Source: Monocercomonoides exilis (lineage: Eukaryota; Preaxostyla; Oxymonadida; Polymastigidae). Taken from it: 64,000 nucleotides of DNA. This document shows, in pieces, positions 33,872 to 45,426 of the stretch. The first letter of the stretch is position 1. Each line of letters starts with the position of its first letter. The DNA lies in assembly GCA_001643675.2 (NCBI GenBank), contig LSRY02000021.1, positions 992,001 to 1,056,000 of the forward strand, given 5' to 3'. Under the pieces are notes generated by a model, which worked only from the letters and a program-made list of their open reading frames with translations, searched no databases and had not been told where the DNA came from. The position numbers were made by a program, and so were the translations under genes.

Positions 33872-36621
33872 TTAATTTAAAATATTATTGAAATAAAAAA
33901 CATTAGAAGATAATGACATCCTTGGAGAAATCAATTCTTCTTCAGAGCTGCTAAAATTTTGTTGAAAAAGAATAGGTGAATTAACAGAAAAAAACGACAT
34001 ACCTGAATTGTCAGTTGATGAATTTGAATTAAAAATATTTCTTGAATGAAAATTGTTATATGAAAAAGAGTTATTTGAATTGGAAGAAAAAGAATTATTA
34101 CTTAAAGAATTATTAAAACACATGTTTTGTTCATCAATATTATTTTTATCATTTATCAAAGATAATCTTTCTTTAATCATTTTTCTCACTCCTTTTCCAA
34201 TCATTCCTCGATTACCTCCAGCAATGTCAATCTTCGAAGTTCTATTGAAATATTTTCTATCCTTTTTATCTTTTCTAACCCTTTCTGCGAATGAAAGTTG
34301 AAGGCATTTCGATGTTATCATATTACTTAAAGGAGATCCATAGAGTTTTTCATTTTCCTTGAAAAAATGAAAATATTTTTTCATTCCTTTCACGGCTAAT
34401 TCTCCCCACATGAAACAGTTTCCAGGCTGATATCTGAACAAACACATGAATTCAAACGATTCAAATGAAATAACACACTGATAATCAGAAAATTTTAGAA
34501 AAAAACATGAATGACAGACTTTAAGAAATAATGCCTTGTTGAATTATTTACGTCGAGGGAGTTATCTTCAGATATCGCATTGCTTTGATCATTCTCTCTG
34601 AACGGTGTTCTTGTTTGTAGAACATGTGAATTTGTTGAACAAGGAAGATATATTGTTGAAGAATCATCCTCATCTCCAAATAAATATGAGTTGCATTTGC
34701 CACAGAAAAAATCGATCAAGTCATAAATTGTTATCAATTCACGATTTCCAAGATGATTATTCAATAAGTTTGTCAGAAATCCGAATTCGCTATCGCACTC
34801 ATTCTTGACGTGGTGCTCTGCAAAAAATGAGTGCGAACATCTTTTCCCCGCAAACAACGGTGATGCCGAATAAAATATGTAATGCATAACACGAGCGTTG
34901 CGAAAGTGAGGTCCATTGTCGCTGAAGAAATGAAAAGAATTCACATTAAAAAAAATATCACAACGAGGCAATTTATTCAAACATTCACAAACGAATTTAT
35001 AATCATGCGTTAAAACATCAGAAAAAAAATTAAACACTTTTTTTTTTAAATAACAATTATTATCAATACTAAATACTACAAAGCACAAATGAGAAATATG
35101 CTTTTTCTCATAAAAATTTTGTCCAGTTTCGCGATTTGTAATCGGCAAGCTCCAGTTTTCCTTAAAATCCATAAGGATCATAGCTTCACATCTTTTCAGA
35201 TTATCTTTCATACAGTGAAAATACTCTCGTTGATTTTCTGCCATTTTTTTGTGCTCTTGGATAAGATTCAGCTCATTCTCTTCAGATTCATATAATCTCA
35301 TCGATTTCTTCTCCATCTCAATCATTTTTCTCTTTAAATACTCTCCCTTCTCGCAGACCTCACAAAGATCTGTTCTTCTCTTTGTTTTTCTGAAATTCCT
35401 TGTTTTTCGACAGAAAGTTAAATATGACATTTTCAGTCCAGTCTCTTGTAATAATTGACGATGCAGCTCTTTCTTCGTTTTTTCAATGATTCGTTTTTCT
35501 CCTATAGAGAAAATCTTTTCATTTTTAAAACTACTAGAGCTATTTGTACTTCCATTCTGTGTTCTGGACTCATTCAGTGCTTCTTTATGAATAACAGCAT
35601 TTGCATTTGATGACGCTTCTTGGCTAATCTGGATTTTATCTCCTTTTTTTTCATTTTTCATTGATTTATTTTTTTTGATGTTTGTCTTTTCTTTTTTTGA
35701 GGGTTGAAGAGTTCTTTTAGAAGTCTCAATGAGACGACAATATGTACCGGTGTAATGATCAGAGATGTTTTCATCTGTCCTATTATGATAATTCGTTTCA
35801 GAATCGTCTATAATAGATGTATTAACAGAATCGATCGCATCACTTGGAGAATTGATGGAGAAGTTGCTTTGTGTAGATATATTTTTAGATGAAGCTATTC
35901 AAACACAATATGTGATGATCAACAAAACAAACAAACACAAAAATATCATTAAAAGCATTTTCATCATGAATACATTAATGTGAATTAGCTCGAAAAACCT
36001 CTTTTTTTTCTTCTCCCGTTGCTCGAGCTGCAGGAACTATGACTATTCAGCCAACGTTCGGCAATTTCAAATTGAGAATTATCTGTTTCATTAATATTTT
36101 TCAGAAAACACATACAAAAAAACATAAAGCTAATAAACAAACCCTGCTTTTTAAGCTCTGTTGCTTTTGTTGGAGGTTTTGTTTTGGTGTCTTTTGCTTT
36201 TTCGCGTGAGTAATAGTTTTCTCCGCGAGTTAATTCCCAACCGTTATCTTTGAGTTCTTTTAAAGATATATCAGAAGATAGCGCCGACAGAAGGGATACA
36301 CCGTCTTTTTTTGACAAAGACTTTGAATATGTAGCAAGGTTCTGAAGTATTTTGTTGAATTTCTCTACTAACAAAGAATATATTGCAAACAGCAATTGAC
36401 AAAGAAGATAATAATCATAGTAAATTATTCATATGTTATCGAAAATTAAACATACCAGCGCAATTAACCTCCAACACTTTCCGGAAGGATTCACCAAATT
36501 TGGAGCGGAAAACAAAATATTCAAAACCTCCCTTCGGATCCTCAGGTGATGCATGAAATATCGTATCTGCAATAGTTGATGCAATTCGACTTGATGCCGC
36601 TTTTGATTTGTTATTAAACAT
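33872..36621 (-). CDS. Four-exon DDE-like transposase of unassigned superfamily (about 832 residues; one 1-nt break)
   Basis: Exons inferred as 36621-36456, 36367-36143, 36082-35999 and 35894-33872. The introns (36455-36368, 36142-36083, 35998-35895) start GTATGT, GTTTGT and GTTTTT and end TTAG, ACAG and ATAG; each junction keeps the frame. Intron 1 is the most convincing; intron 3 is less certain. Exon 4 has CEVCEKGEYLKRK (zinc-binding-like), MDFKENW, FFSDNGPHFRN and FFAEHHVKNECDSEFG, candidate D-D-E/H residues, then a Ser/Asn-rich tail. Near 34500 a run of 7 T breaks the frame; with 8 T it reads on through FLKFSDYQCVISFESFEFM into RYQPGNCFMWGEL, and the exon sum becomes an exact multiple of three. 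Nuclear DNA transposase by inference; terminal repeats not found. Confidence 0.68.
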
Positions 36622-36996
36622 TTTTATAAACTATCTGATCACAGACTAATTATTAAAACTGTACAAAAAATTCAGGATTGGAAAAACGACAAAATGATTA
36701 AATCTCATAATATTAAAAATGAACAGAAATATCTATTTGATGACAATAAACGGTCAATAATTGATTCGAATGCAATAATAAATACAAATGATATTCTTTT
36801 GTATTTTTTCTTGCATTTGCTGAAAACCAATTGAAATCAATGTTAATTTCATCAGTTTCGATTATCTTTCAGTTAACATTTCGATATTCTTCATGAAGGA
36901 GGGAGACATATTTATATTTATTTGCTATGATTTAACAAGAAGAACAAGAGATCATTACTGGATAAGTTTTTATCGAAGGAGAAGACATAGGAGCGA
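36622..36996. other. AT-rich spacer
   Basis: Upstream region of the transposase gene; no promoter motif I can support. From about 36930 the plus strand is coding-like (SLLDKFLSKEK) and leads into the next feature through an in-frame TAG. Confidence 0.35.
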
Positions 36997-37206
36997 ATGA
37001 TAGAAGCAATCACTTCAACTTGTCGCCCAAGTTGGAAGCAATTGTCGCAGGCAAAAGAGGAGCAGAAGATCAGGATTTTGCAGAAGGAGAAGGAAAGAGA
37101 AGAGCAATATGAGAGAGAAAGAGAAGTTGGTGATATGTACAACCTCACTCCAATGAAGTCCGCAACGAAACGAACATCAAGAAAGAACAAAGGTGATGTG
37201 GAGTAA
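36997..37206 (+). CDS. Short charged, coiled-coil-like ORF, probable gene remnant
   Basis: 69 codons: PSWKQLSQAKEEQKIRILQ, a Glu/Arg/Lys heptad-like stretch, GDMYNLTPMKSATKRTSRK. The frame is coding-like on both sides of its stops: upstream KEKT-TAG-ERMIEAI, downstream VE-TAA-LSEWQRSVKGG. It looks like part of a larger decayed gene. Family unknown. Confidence 0.4.
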   Translation: MIEAITSTCRPSWKQLSQAKEEQKIRILQKEKEREEQYEREREVGDMYNLTPMKSATKRTSRKNKGDVE

Positions 37207-39434
37207 CTGAGTGAGTGGCAAAGAAGCGTTAAAGGAGGAAGAAGGATGGCTCACGGCAACGATATAAGTGGAGTAATTTGATCTCTAACTTCCTTGTTGA
37301 ATTCTTCTTTCAGCTCATTTTATGGCCTGGTTCGGTTTCTGTTTCCGTTCTTTTGTATTCTCAACAGGGATTGGCGTTGCAGGTGTCGTGCAACACCAGG
37401 AAATTTGGTGCGTTCAATAGCTAAATCTTACAGGAGCAATAATAAAGCAAAGCAGCGCAGTTCGTTTGTTTCATTTGAGAATGCAAGAGCCAAATGAAGG
37501 AGGAAGAGGGCATTAATGGAAGATATCGCTATAGAAAGAGAAGTTTGATGGGTTGAATAAACTGCAGGATTTTGATGAATACAATTTGTTAGAAGGGATG
37601 AAGAGTTTTCTAGGCGAGGAAGATGAGGAATGGGAATGAAATAACCATTGGAGGGAGTCAGGTCAGAAGATATTTTTTATATGTCTTACAAAAGCAGCTC
37701 GACTTACAGAGAATCTGAATAGCACTGAGCTTCTTTTTTCAAGAATTTATATCTGTTTCTGCCTCCGCTCAGTGCAAACAAAAATAGAGAAATTTCTTCA
37801 GTTTCCACTTATTCTTCTTCTTCTTCTTCTTCTTCTCGTAGAATTTCTCCATATCCATCATCACCTTCATAATCTTCTTCTCCTTCATCATCATCATCTT
37901 CTTTCTCTTCTTCTTTTTCTTCTTTTGCTTCTTCTTCGTCTAATACTTATTCTTTTTCTTTTCCAACTTTTTCCACCTGGACGCTTTCCACAGACAAATC
38001 TGTGGATGATCCCGAACCAGCGAGCACAAGTGTTGCCTAACAGTATCTGATGAACACGATCTTAATAACGGAGATCCAACCAAATATAATTATGGGAATG
38101 TGTTTTTGTTACGAAAAATTCAAAATGCTCACTCAATTTGCCTTCTATCCTGTTCTCTCCCCCTCTCCCCTCTCTCTTCCTTCCTCTCCCTTTTTCTTTC
38201 TCTCTCTATTTCTTTCTATTTCTCATTAACCAACTTTAACTGCACCTTCGCTGCATGCTTCTTCACAGCAACGCACTCAGGCTTTCAAAGCTGATGTCAT
38301 CATCGAGCAGTTCAAAATGCAGATGTTGATGAAACACTTGCTCATAAATCCTCATTGTACGAACTGATGAATTTGTCTCCACACATTATGTGCATGTTAA
38401 CTCTGCACTCTTCAGCAACAGGGAAGTGCAGCAACACCCACAGTCGCTCCAAGCATCACAAGATTTCAGTGGGCCTTTTGTAATGAAGGAGCTATGTGGA
38501 ACACCCCATTCAGATCTGTCTTTCTAGCATCAGATGCAACATTTCCAGAGGTCTGTGCTTCAGTCTTTATCGTCTCCGCTGCAGAACGAGTCTTAAAATG
38601 GAATGAGCATTGTCTTTGTTGAAACATTCATAACGAAGCACAAATAACTAGCTTCTCAGACACTTATTATCTTTCATTTGTCCGATCGTTTTCGCTGAGA
38701 TGGCTCACGAAATCGAAACAAAGGGCAAGATGTGAGGAAAGAAGAAGAAGAAGAAGGAAAACTGCAAAGGAATTTATTGGAATGGAAGAAGAAGAAGTGG
38801 GAGGAGGATGAGGAGAAGACGATGACGATGAGTGTGATGAATCAGAAATAAAAGAAGGAGAAAAAAAAAACATTGAAGTTCGAAGTGAAGAGTGAACAAA
38901 TGTTGAAGAATGAGGATAACGAACAGATGGTGGAGCGGTTGTGCAAAGTGGAAAAGAAGGAGAGGAGAAGGAAGAAGAATAAGAAGAATGAAGTGGAGCA
39001 GGAGGAAGTGAAGATGAAGATGAAGAAAAGAAGATGAAGAAGGAGTTGAAGGAGTTGAAACAGACAAAATACAAGAATTTGAGAAAAAGACGATAAATGA
39101 TTAAATAGTGATAGAGGAGAAGAAGAAGATGTAGAAAATGGCAAAGGAGAATGGAAAGACGAAGACGAAGATGAAGGAGAAGGAGAAGGAGAAGGATAAT
39201 TCGATATAAGTTCCGAAGAAAAAACAGACTGCCTGAGAATTGAAGAAAAAGGATAATCAAACTGATGAGAAGCAGATGAAATGGATTGCACTGAGCAGTT
39301 TTCTGTTTGAGACAGCCTGTTTTTCTTTTCCGTCCCAAACGAAATAGTCCCTTCGCTTATCTCTCTTACAGTCCCAGACTTTTTCTTCGGGTTGATCATC
39401 TTGATTTCCGTACTTTTTCTCCATCTTCATCAGA
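37207..39434. other. Degenerate region with TTC and GAA codon repeats
   Basis: Patches of plus-strand coding-like sequence (YRSNNKAKQRSSFVSFENA near 37430; LLEGMKSFLGEEDEEW near 37590), a TTC-rich tract at 37800-37930, CT-rich sequence at 38150-38220, and a GAA-rich tract at 38730-39200 that would encode Lys/Glu-rich coils on the plus strand. No frame can be followed far. The Ser/Leu-rich minus-strand ORFs opposite the GAA tract are composition artefacts. Confidence 0.35.
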
Positions 39435-40354
39435 ATGCAGGCAATATGCGGGTTCTCTGCCATTACATTTTCTGTGCTTCTTCCGCGTGCTCCTCTGCCC
39501 CTTTTCGGCTATTCTGAAGTCAGTCTCAGTGTATTTGTTCAAAGCAGACTCCTCTCTGTCACAGCAACACCTCTCCATTCTGCTCCAGCAGCTCTTCTTC
39601 TCCTTCACATCGCTGCTCGATCTTCTGCCTGCCAAGCAGAAGAAAGCCATCCAATTCGTCCCTCTGTTCGCCTTCCTCGCGATGTCTGCCTTCTGTCTCC
39701 TGTTTGCTCTTGGCTGCTACTCCTTGCCAATTACCCTCAGCGCTGCCAGGACTTTCTTTCTCCTTCTCTGTCAAAGCAGTCGGGAAAGTGGACATATGCA
39801 GTGAAGTCGCTGTATTCTCTTGCTCCTCTGGATGGTAACAGTGCTTGTCAGGATGAGCTGCCTCCTGTTTCACGTGAAGCAGAAATGGCGTTGTTGACCT
39901 CTCTCATTTCTTGTCTGTATAATGCCCCATCTCCGTCTGCGTCTGCTTCTTTCTCCATTCTTATGATTTTGAAAGGAACGAAGCCGACTCCTCTTTTTGC
40001 TTCAGATTCATCCTTTTCCACAATTTCGCTTCCATCTATTCCAATTTCACCAGAAGATGCATTTTATTCGATCATTTCGCAGTCATTTTGTGATGTTCTT
40101 TTTTCTTCGACAAAAGCACCCAGCCACGTTGCTTCCATTTGTTCTCTCGCTTTGTCCTGATTTAATCCCATTCGTCACGATGTTGCTGAGTATAAGTCAT
40201 ATCCTTTGCTTTTGGAGAAGTTTTTGACACGGATTGAGATTGGCTGGCTGCTCCTCAAGTCAAGAGAGTTGCTGTGTTCACTAAACAGAGAGATGAATGA
40301 AAAGTGGATGGGGGTGTATTTATCTGTTGTGACACGCACAGTGACACAAGCATA

Positions 40355-40387
<33 letters not shown>

Positions 40388-40475
40388 TTCTTCTTCTTCT
40401 CCTTCTCCTCCTCTTTCTTCTTCCGAAATGACATCTTCCCCACTGCAAACAGCACAAGTCCATTCAGCACCATGA
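39435..40475 (+). pseudogene. Unidentified Ser/Leu-rich reading frame with one in-frame TGA
   Basis: One frame of about 346 codons interrupted by TGA at 40158-40160. The second half is the more protein-like: EAEMALLTSLISCLYNAPS, SPEDAFYSIISQSFCDVLF, then after the stop LLEKFLTRIEIGWLLLKSRE, LNREMNEKWMGVYLSVVTR, ending in a Ser run from an (ATC)n microsatellite (about 40357-40386) that grades into TTC repeats. Helical by composition; no family recognised. The first half could be out of frame; overlapping frames there are also open. Confidence 0.4.
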
Positions 40476-43102
40476 AACATCAAGTGTTATCAGCAGCAGT
40501 ATTATTGTCGTGTCATTCTTCTGATCTGTTAAATGGAGAGAGACATACTCCACAAATTCATTTGCAGGAAGTGCTGAACAAGTATGTGAAGAACAAGAGC
40601 TCTCAGCAAAGGCAGATATCTCAGAGAGAGGGAAGACAGGGAGAAATAGGAGAAGTGACAGGGGAGCAGAAGTGTGCTTGAAGAGAAGAGACAAAAGCGA
40701 AGTGGCGTATAATGCTGGTGGTTTCAGTGTTGCAGTGGGAGAGGGTGGATAAATGAATTCGGTGATGTGTTGGTTTTGATGATAAAAATGTTTATGATGA
40801 TGAAGAGAAAGAAGAAGACGAAGGAATAAAGATGATTATTTCCAAACAGATTATTATATTTCTTTTTCTGAAAAATCCTTCCTGAAAATTTTTTGAATTC
40901 GTAAATCTTTTTGTTTTAATGTTCTCATAGAGTTTTCCGTTTGTATGCATAAGTTATCCGAAAGCAGATATAATAATTATGCGTTAATATTTGCCGTTCA
41001 TTTGAAATAAATGCCCATAGCATTGACAATTCTATGAAACTTCTATTCACATTCAACGCATCTAAATACAAAGGCAAAAATCATAATCACATCTTTTACA
41101 TGTCTTTTTCTGTTATTTCTTTAAATATCACGCTTGATTTCAAAAATGAAAATATATTATAATTATGGACTCCATTACAAATATTTTTTTGTGTAATAAT
41201 GTTATACACATTGTGATATGTGTGCAGAATAAGTTTGGAACAAAACACGATTTTTTTCATGAATTAAAAAATTTCGCCCCATTTGGGGTTAAATTTTTGC
41301 ATTAATGAAAAATTCAACAATTTGTTCCAAATTTTTTCTTCATCGTATCATTAAAAGTCTAACTCTCCCATGCATAATAACAAAGAAATTAATGAAAATT
41401 TAAGAAAAATATTTGAAGTAATTGAACGGCACAAAATTCTTAATGCTAAAAATTTCGTCCCATATTGTGATTGGATAAAATTGGAATAAATAAAATTTTG
41501 AAAAAAAAAATATATTTCTTCGAATAATTAGTATTTGTTCCAAGAAACACCAGTTAATTGGAATGAAAATATTGATCTGAACAGAGATAGTCTTTTCTAA
41601 TTGATTCCTCAACAAAAATTTTCCTTATCATTTTTGTCGATTTGAATTTCCTTAAAAATAAAAATCCTTCCACGTTTTATTAACATAAGAATTTTTCAAA
41701 TATCATTCGTAGTGTTTTTCATTTTCAACATTTATGTTCCAAAGTTTCTTTCAGATTGTCAAGTCAGATTGTTATTTGGAACCAGTTTTTTATTAGATCC
41801 AAAAAGAATTTTTTTTTATGTTGCTTCAAATAAAAGCTTGTACGCAATGAGAATAATTTATAACGAACAATGTATTATTGTAATTTTTTTTATGCAAATT
41901 TTTATTTGAAAATTTCTATCAGTACAAAACACGAAGCTTGTTGATTCACCAAAAACTGAATGTTCATCTTTATTACAAATATTTTCTAATCTCTATCATC
42001 TCTATTTTTTGTTTTGAATTCAACTAACATCAAAATGCGTTTTTCTGAAGTGAATCATTCTCATGAAATCAGAGATATAGTATGTCAGCAATTGATCCAT
42101 CTCGATAAGATCAGTCAATGACTCCCACTTTAAAGAACATCACTGAAAATCTAATCATGATAAACCCCTTAGAGTATCATCAATAACTCTCGATCTCTAT
42201 CTAATTATCATTGCCTATTCCAACTAAAAAAAAAAGATGACAACAACCACCAGGTATTCATAAATCGATATATTAAATTGATCAAATCGAAATGGATCTG
42301 TAGCTGACATACCATATCTCTGAAATCGTTTTTCAATTCAAACAACACTTTCGTTTGAAAAAATCTTTCAAAAATAGAGTTCAACATTTGAAAGGCGATA
42401 TTGTTAAATAGTTAAAAATGAGTTATAGAATGAAAAAGAACTTATTGAAGTGAAACAAATTATCAAAATGTTTGCTTGCTTTTTTGGAAATTGGAAACAA
42501 TATATTAATCCACACAATTGAACACACATTTTCGAGAGTAGAAAAATTATGAATTCTATGTTAAAGAATGAGGCAAAAAATGTTTATCGCACAGAAGAAA
42601 TCAAAAAATATACATAACGTTACCGATAAAGATGACATAAAAGGAGAAGTTTGATGAGAATCAATATGAATGGATGATAACATTTGTTTTGAAGACGAAA
42701 CAAATGTTGAATGTTTGACAAAATGAGCTTATCCGATGATTTTTCTTTCTTCATTTTGTACTTCTGGATTTTGTGTTATTCGGATTTCTAACTCTCTTTA
42801 ACTTTAGAAAAGAGATAACGATATTTGGTGTTTTAATTTCTTTATAAATTGAAGCCTTTTTTCATTGTGCATGGTTTTTATTTCTTCCTCTTCTTTACTC
42901 ATTATTTTTTGATTATTCTTTGATATGTGTGATTATTTTTGAAATCTTATTTTTTCTTTCAAAATTTTCGATAAAAAAATTTCCCTTTAATAATGATTAT
43001 GAAACATAAAAAAGAAATAATTTATTTAAAGGATTCTTTTTTTATGTTAATATTTTCAAACATCAAAATAAAAAACAATTATCTTTATCTTTTCTTTTAA
43101 AT
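40476..43102. other. Long AT-rich stretch without genes
   Basis: No coding frame supported. 41237-41330 contains GGAACAAA...TTTGTTCC arranged as a short inverted pair, possibly an old MITE. The rest is low-complexity A+T. Confidence 0.4.
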
Positions 43103-43343
43103 GTCTAAATTTTTTTGAAAAGTTCTTTTTGTTTAATTTTCAAATTTAATAAAATTTTCATATTTTCATCAATTTTTTGTTCCCACGTTTTAAACTTCTA
43201 TAAAATGAAAATAAAAACATTGTTGAGGTTTTGATATCCAATTAAGGAAAGTTTAATCCGTGGAAACAGAAATTTGATCGAAATATTAAAATTTTATATT
43301 ATTTGAAAATTAAACAAAAGGAACTTTTCAAAAAAATTTACCC
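43103..43343. mobile_element. MITE-3, 241 bp, target duplication AAAT
   Basis: Ends GTCTAAATTTTTTTGAAAAG and, inverted, GGGTAAATTTTTTTGAAAAG; long inverted repeats. AAAT at 43099-43102 and 43344-43347. Same family as MITE-1, -2 and -4. Confidence 0.87.
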
Positions 43344-43809
43344 AAATAAAAAATTGCTTTCCAGTGAAACGAATCATAGAAGAACAAACACCCAGAAAAA
43401 AGTTATGATTAAAAAATAAAATAAAATAAAATAAAATTAAAATAAAATGAAATGAAAATAAAAAAACACTCATATTTTCTTCGAAGAGTTTTCAGAAGAA
43501 TTCAAAAGTTTTGAAGATCTGCATGACTCTGCTTTGTGCTTAGTAATAAGCTTCGGCAGTTGATATTTTTCGATTCAAATTGTTTCATTTGAGGACGAAT
43601 TTTGACAAATTGTCTTTTGCTTCTTGAATTTGTTGTCAAAACTCTTTCAAAGTGGTGGCTTTCGAAGATAACTGTGAGATTGGCGGTGATGAATCCTCTG
43701 AGAATTTTGATGAATTTGAAGAATTTTGTTGTGATTGATTGCAAAATAATTTCTTTTGTTCTTTTTGGAAGTCTGTTGAATGAGGAAGAACCGATTCTTT
43801 TTCGGTTGT

Positions 43810-44724
43810 TTAAGGATTTTTGAAATCTTTTTTTGGAGAATAATCTCCGAATAATTTATTTTCCTTTGAATTTAAAGATAATTTCTCAGAATATTTGTCA
43901 TTTAAGGAAGATATCGAAGAACCTGATATTCTCGTCAGAACAGAAGAAGCTGCAATAGACCGCACTCCCGTTTTTGTGTATGATACTTTAACAGTCGAAG
44001 GAGTTATTGCAGCTGCTTCAACATCTGGAAGTGCATTTGCGAGAGCAGATCGATTTGCACTCAATGAAAACGAAGAAAAAGTGCAAAACTTGTTGGAGAG
44101 TGTGAACTTTAAACGAGAAAAAATATTTGAATCACAGGGCTGCAGTAAATGAGTCATGTTTGGAGGAAATTTCAGAATAACAATATTGTTTTTTGCTGCT
44201 TCCCTTGTCACTAATTCATCATCATGTGATTTGTAATTGTCCATCAGAAGAAGAGCATTTTTTGTTGAAGTCGGTTTAACTTTGGAGGTAATCAGAGGAA
44301 TCCAGCAGCCAATCATTATTTCTCTGAAAATCTCTTTCGTTATCCATCCTGATGAAGAATAAATGTTTCGAATATCAAAAGCTAGCAACGAAGAGAATTC
44401 ATCTGGAGTTTCTTTTCTGGACCACAACAAAAATCTTGGAAGAGAAGATCCGTTCGTGCATATACACAAGCACAATGTGGCATTTGGAGCTTTTGGGGGT
44501 TTAGTCGGAGAAGGTGGAATCTGGTATTTCATACAAACCACAAGTTTCATTGTTGTTTCTCCGCAGCTTAAAGAAGTTTCATCGAAATTGAAGATTGTTG
44601 ATGAATCAATACTACGCTTTTCGATAACTTCAGCTAAGTCCAAAAACCATTTTCCGATATTGTCTAAAGGTTGAGCTGATATTTGAGTCATTTCCATCAG
44701 TCTGAAAATAGCAGATTGTAACAC
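43810..44724 (-). CDS. pogo-like (DDE_1 / Tc1-mariner superfamily) transposase, catalytic region with D-D-D
   Basis: Catalytic domain of a pogo/Tigger/jerky-type transposase. Asp48 in FNFDETSLS, Asp162 in LLLMDNYKSHDDE and Asp198 in PPNMTHLLQPCDSNIF form the D-D-D triad, with the hallmark PPxxTHxLQPxD. No ATG at the annotated 5' end: the ORF begins within CTGCTATTTTCAG, which looks like a 3' splice site just before LMEMTQISAQPLDNIG, so a 5' exon with the DNA-binding helix-turn-helix motifs is expected upstream but was not identified. The C-terminal tail is Ser/Lys-rich, ending SPKKDFKNP. The catalytic part shows no breaks; possibly recently active. Confidence 0.85.
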   Translation of the reverse strand: MLQSAIFRLMEMTQISAQPLDNIGKWFLDLAEVIEKRSIDSSTIFNFDETSLSCGETTMKLVVCMKYQIPPSPTKPPKAPNATLCLCICTNGSSLPRFLLWSRKETPDEFSSLLAFDIRNIYSSSGWITKEIFREIMIGCWIPLITSKVKPTSTKNALLLMDNYKSHDDELVTREAAKNNIVILKFPPNMTHLLQPCDSNIFSRLKFTLSNKFCTFSSFSLSANRSALANALPDVEAAAITPSTVKVSYTKTGVRSIAASSVLTRISGSSISSLNDKYSEKLSLNSKENKLFGDYSPKKDFKNP

Positions 44725-44819
44725 TTCACTTCTTTTAAAAAGTTTTAAAGTTTATTGATTATTTATCGTTATAAAAGTGTCGGAAAATTCAGTCTTTCAA
44801 GCTTTTTTTTGCACAAGAC

Positions 44820-45250
44820 ATTGAAAAATAACTTCTGTCATAACTTATTTTCGCTTTCTCAGATTTCAAAATAAATTTGATTTTCAGATCCGTGAACAGG
44901 TATCGTTGAAATCAAAACATTAAGTTTTCCAACATTTCACGAATGTCAAGAAATGGTCCCATTTTTATTGTGTTTTTTTGATAAAAAAAAGTTTATGAAA
45001 AGTGCATAATTTTATATGAAAATGACTGAAGAAAAATATTTTTCACCAAATTTCTAAATTAATTTGATTTTAACATCTGCAAACAAACATTATTGATATA
45101 ATAACATTATGTTTTGCTGCCTCAGACGTATTTTAAAAAATAAATCCTTTTTATTTCAAATTTTTCGATCACAAAAAGGTTATCTTAGATGCATAATTTT
45201 TTAATGAAGATGCTTGAAGGAAAATATTTTGTCCCATATAAACAATTCAC
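44820..45250. repeat. Dispersed repeat, inverted partner of 49975-50210
   Basis: 44820-45060 resembles the reverse complement of 49975-50210 (blocks such as CGCTTTCTCAGATTTCAAAA, CGTTGAAATC, ACATTTCACGAATGTCAA, TATATGAAAATG). The second half (45060-45250) looks like a diverged tandem copy of the first. No coding. Confidence 0.55.
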
Positions 45251-45426
45251 AAAGAATTTCTTGAACCTTTGTGGACAGGTTTTTCCTTGAAGCGAGGGTT
45301 TTTCCTTCAATAAAATAAGGTCATCTTTTTATTGGCACTTTTTTCTTTAATGGCGCCAATTTTTTTGAAATGAAAAAAGTTAAAAACACATCAAAAAAAT
45401 ACTAAACATGAATCAACAACTCTTCT

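Noticed and set aside
38667-39399. Minus-strand Ser/Leu/Phe-rich ORFs opposite GAA repeats, and similar ones at 15427-15857
   Set aside because: Reverse reading of purine-rich codon repeats; at 15427-15857 the opposite strand is the Merlin tail.
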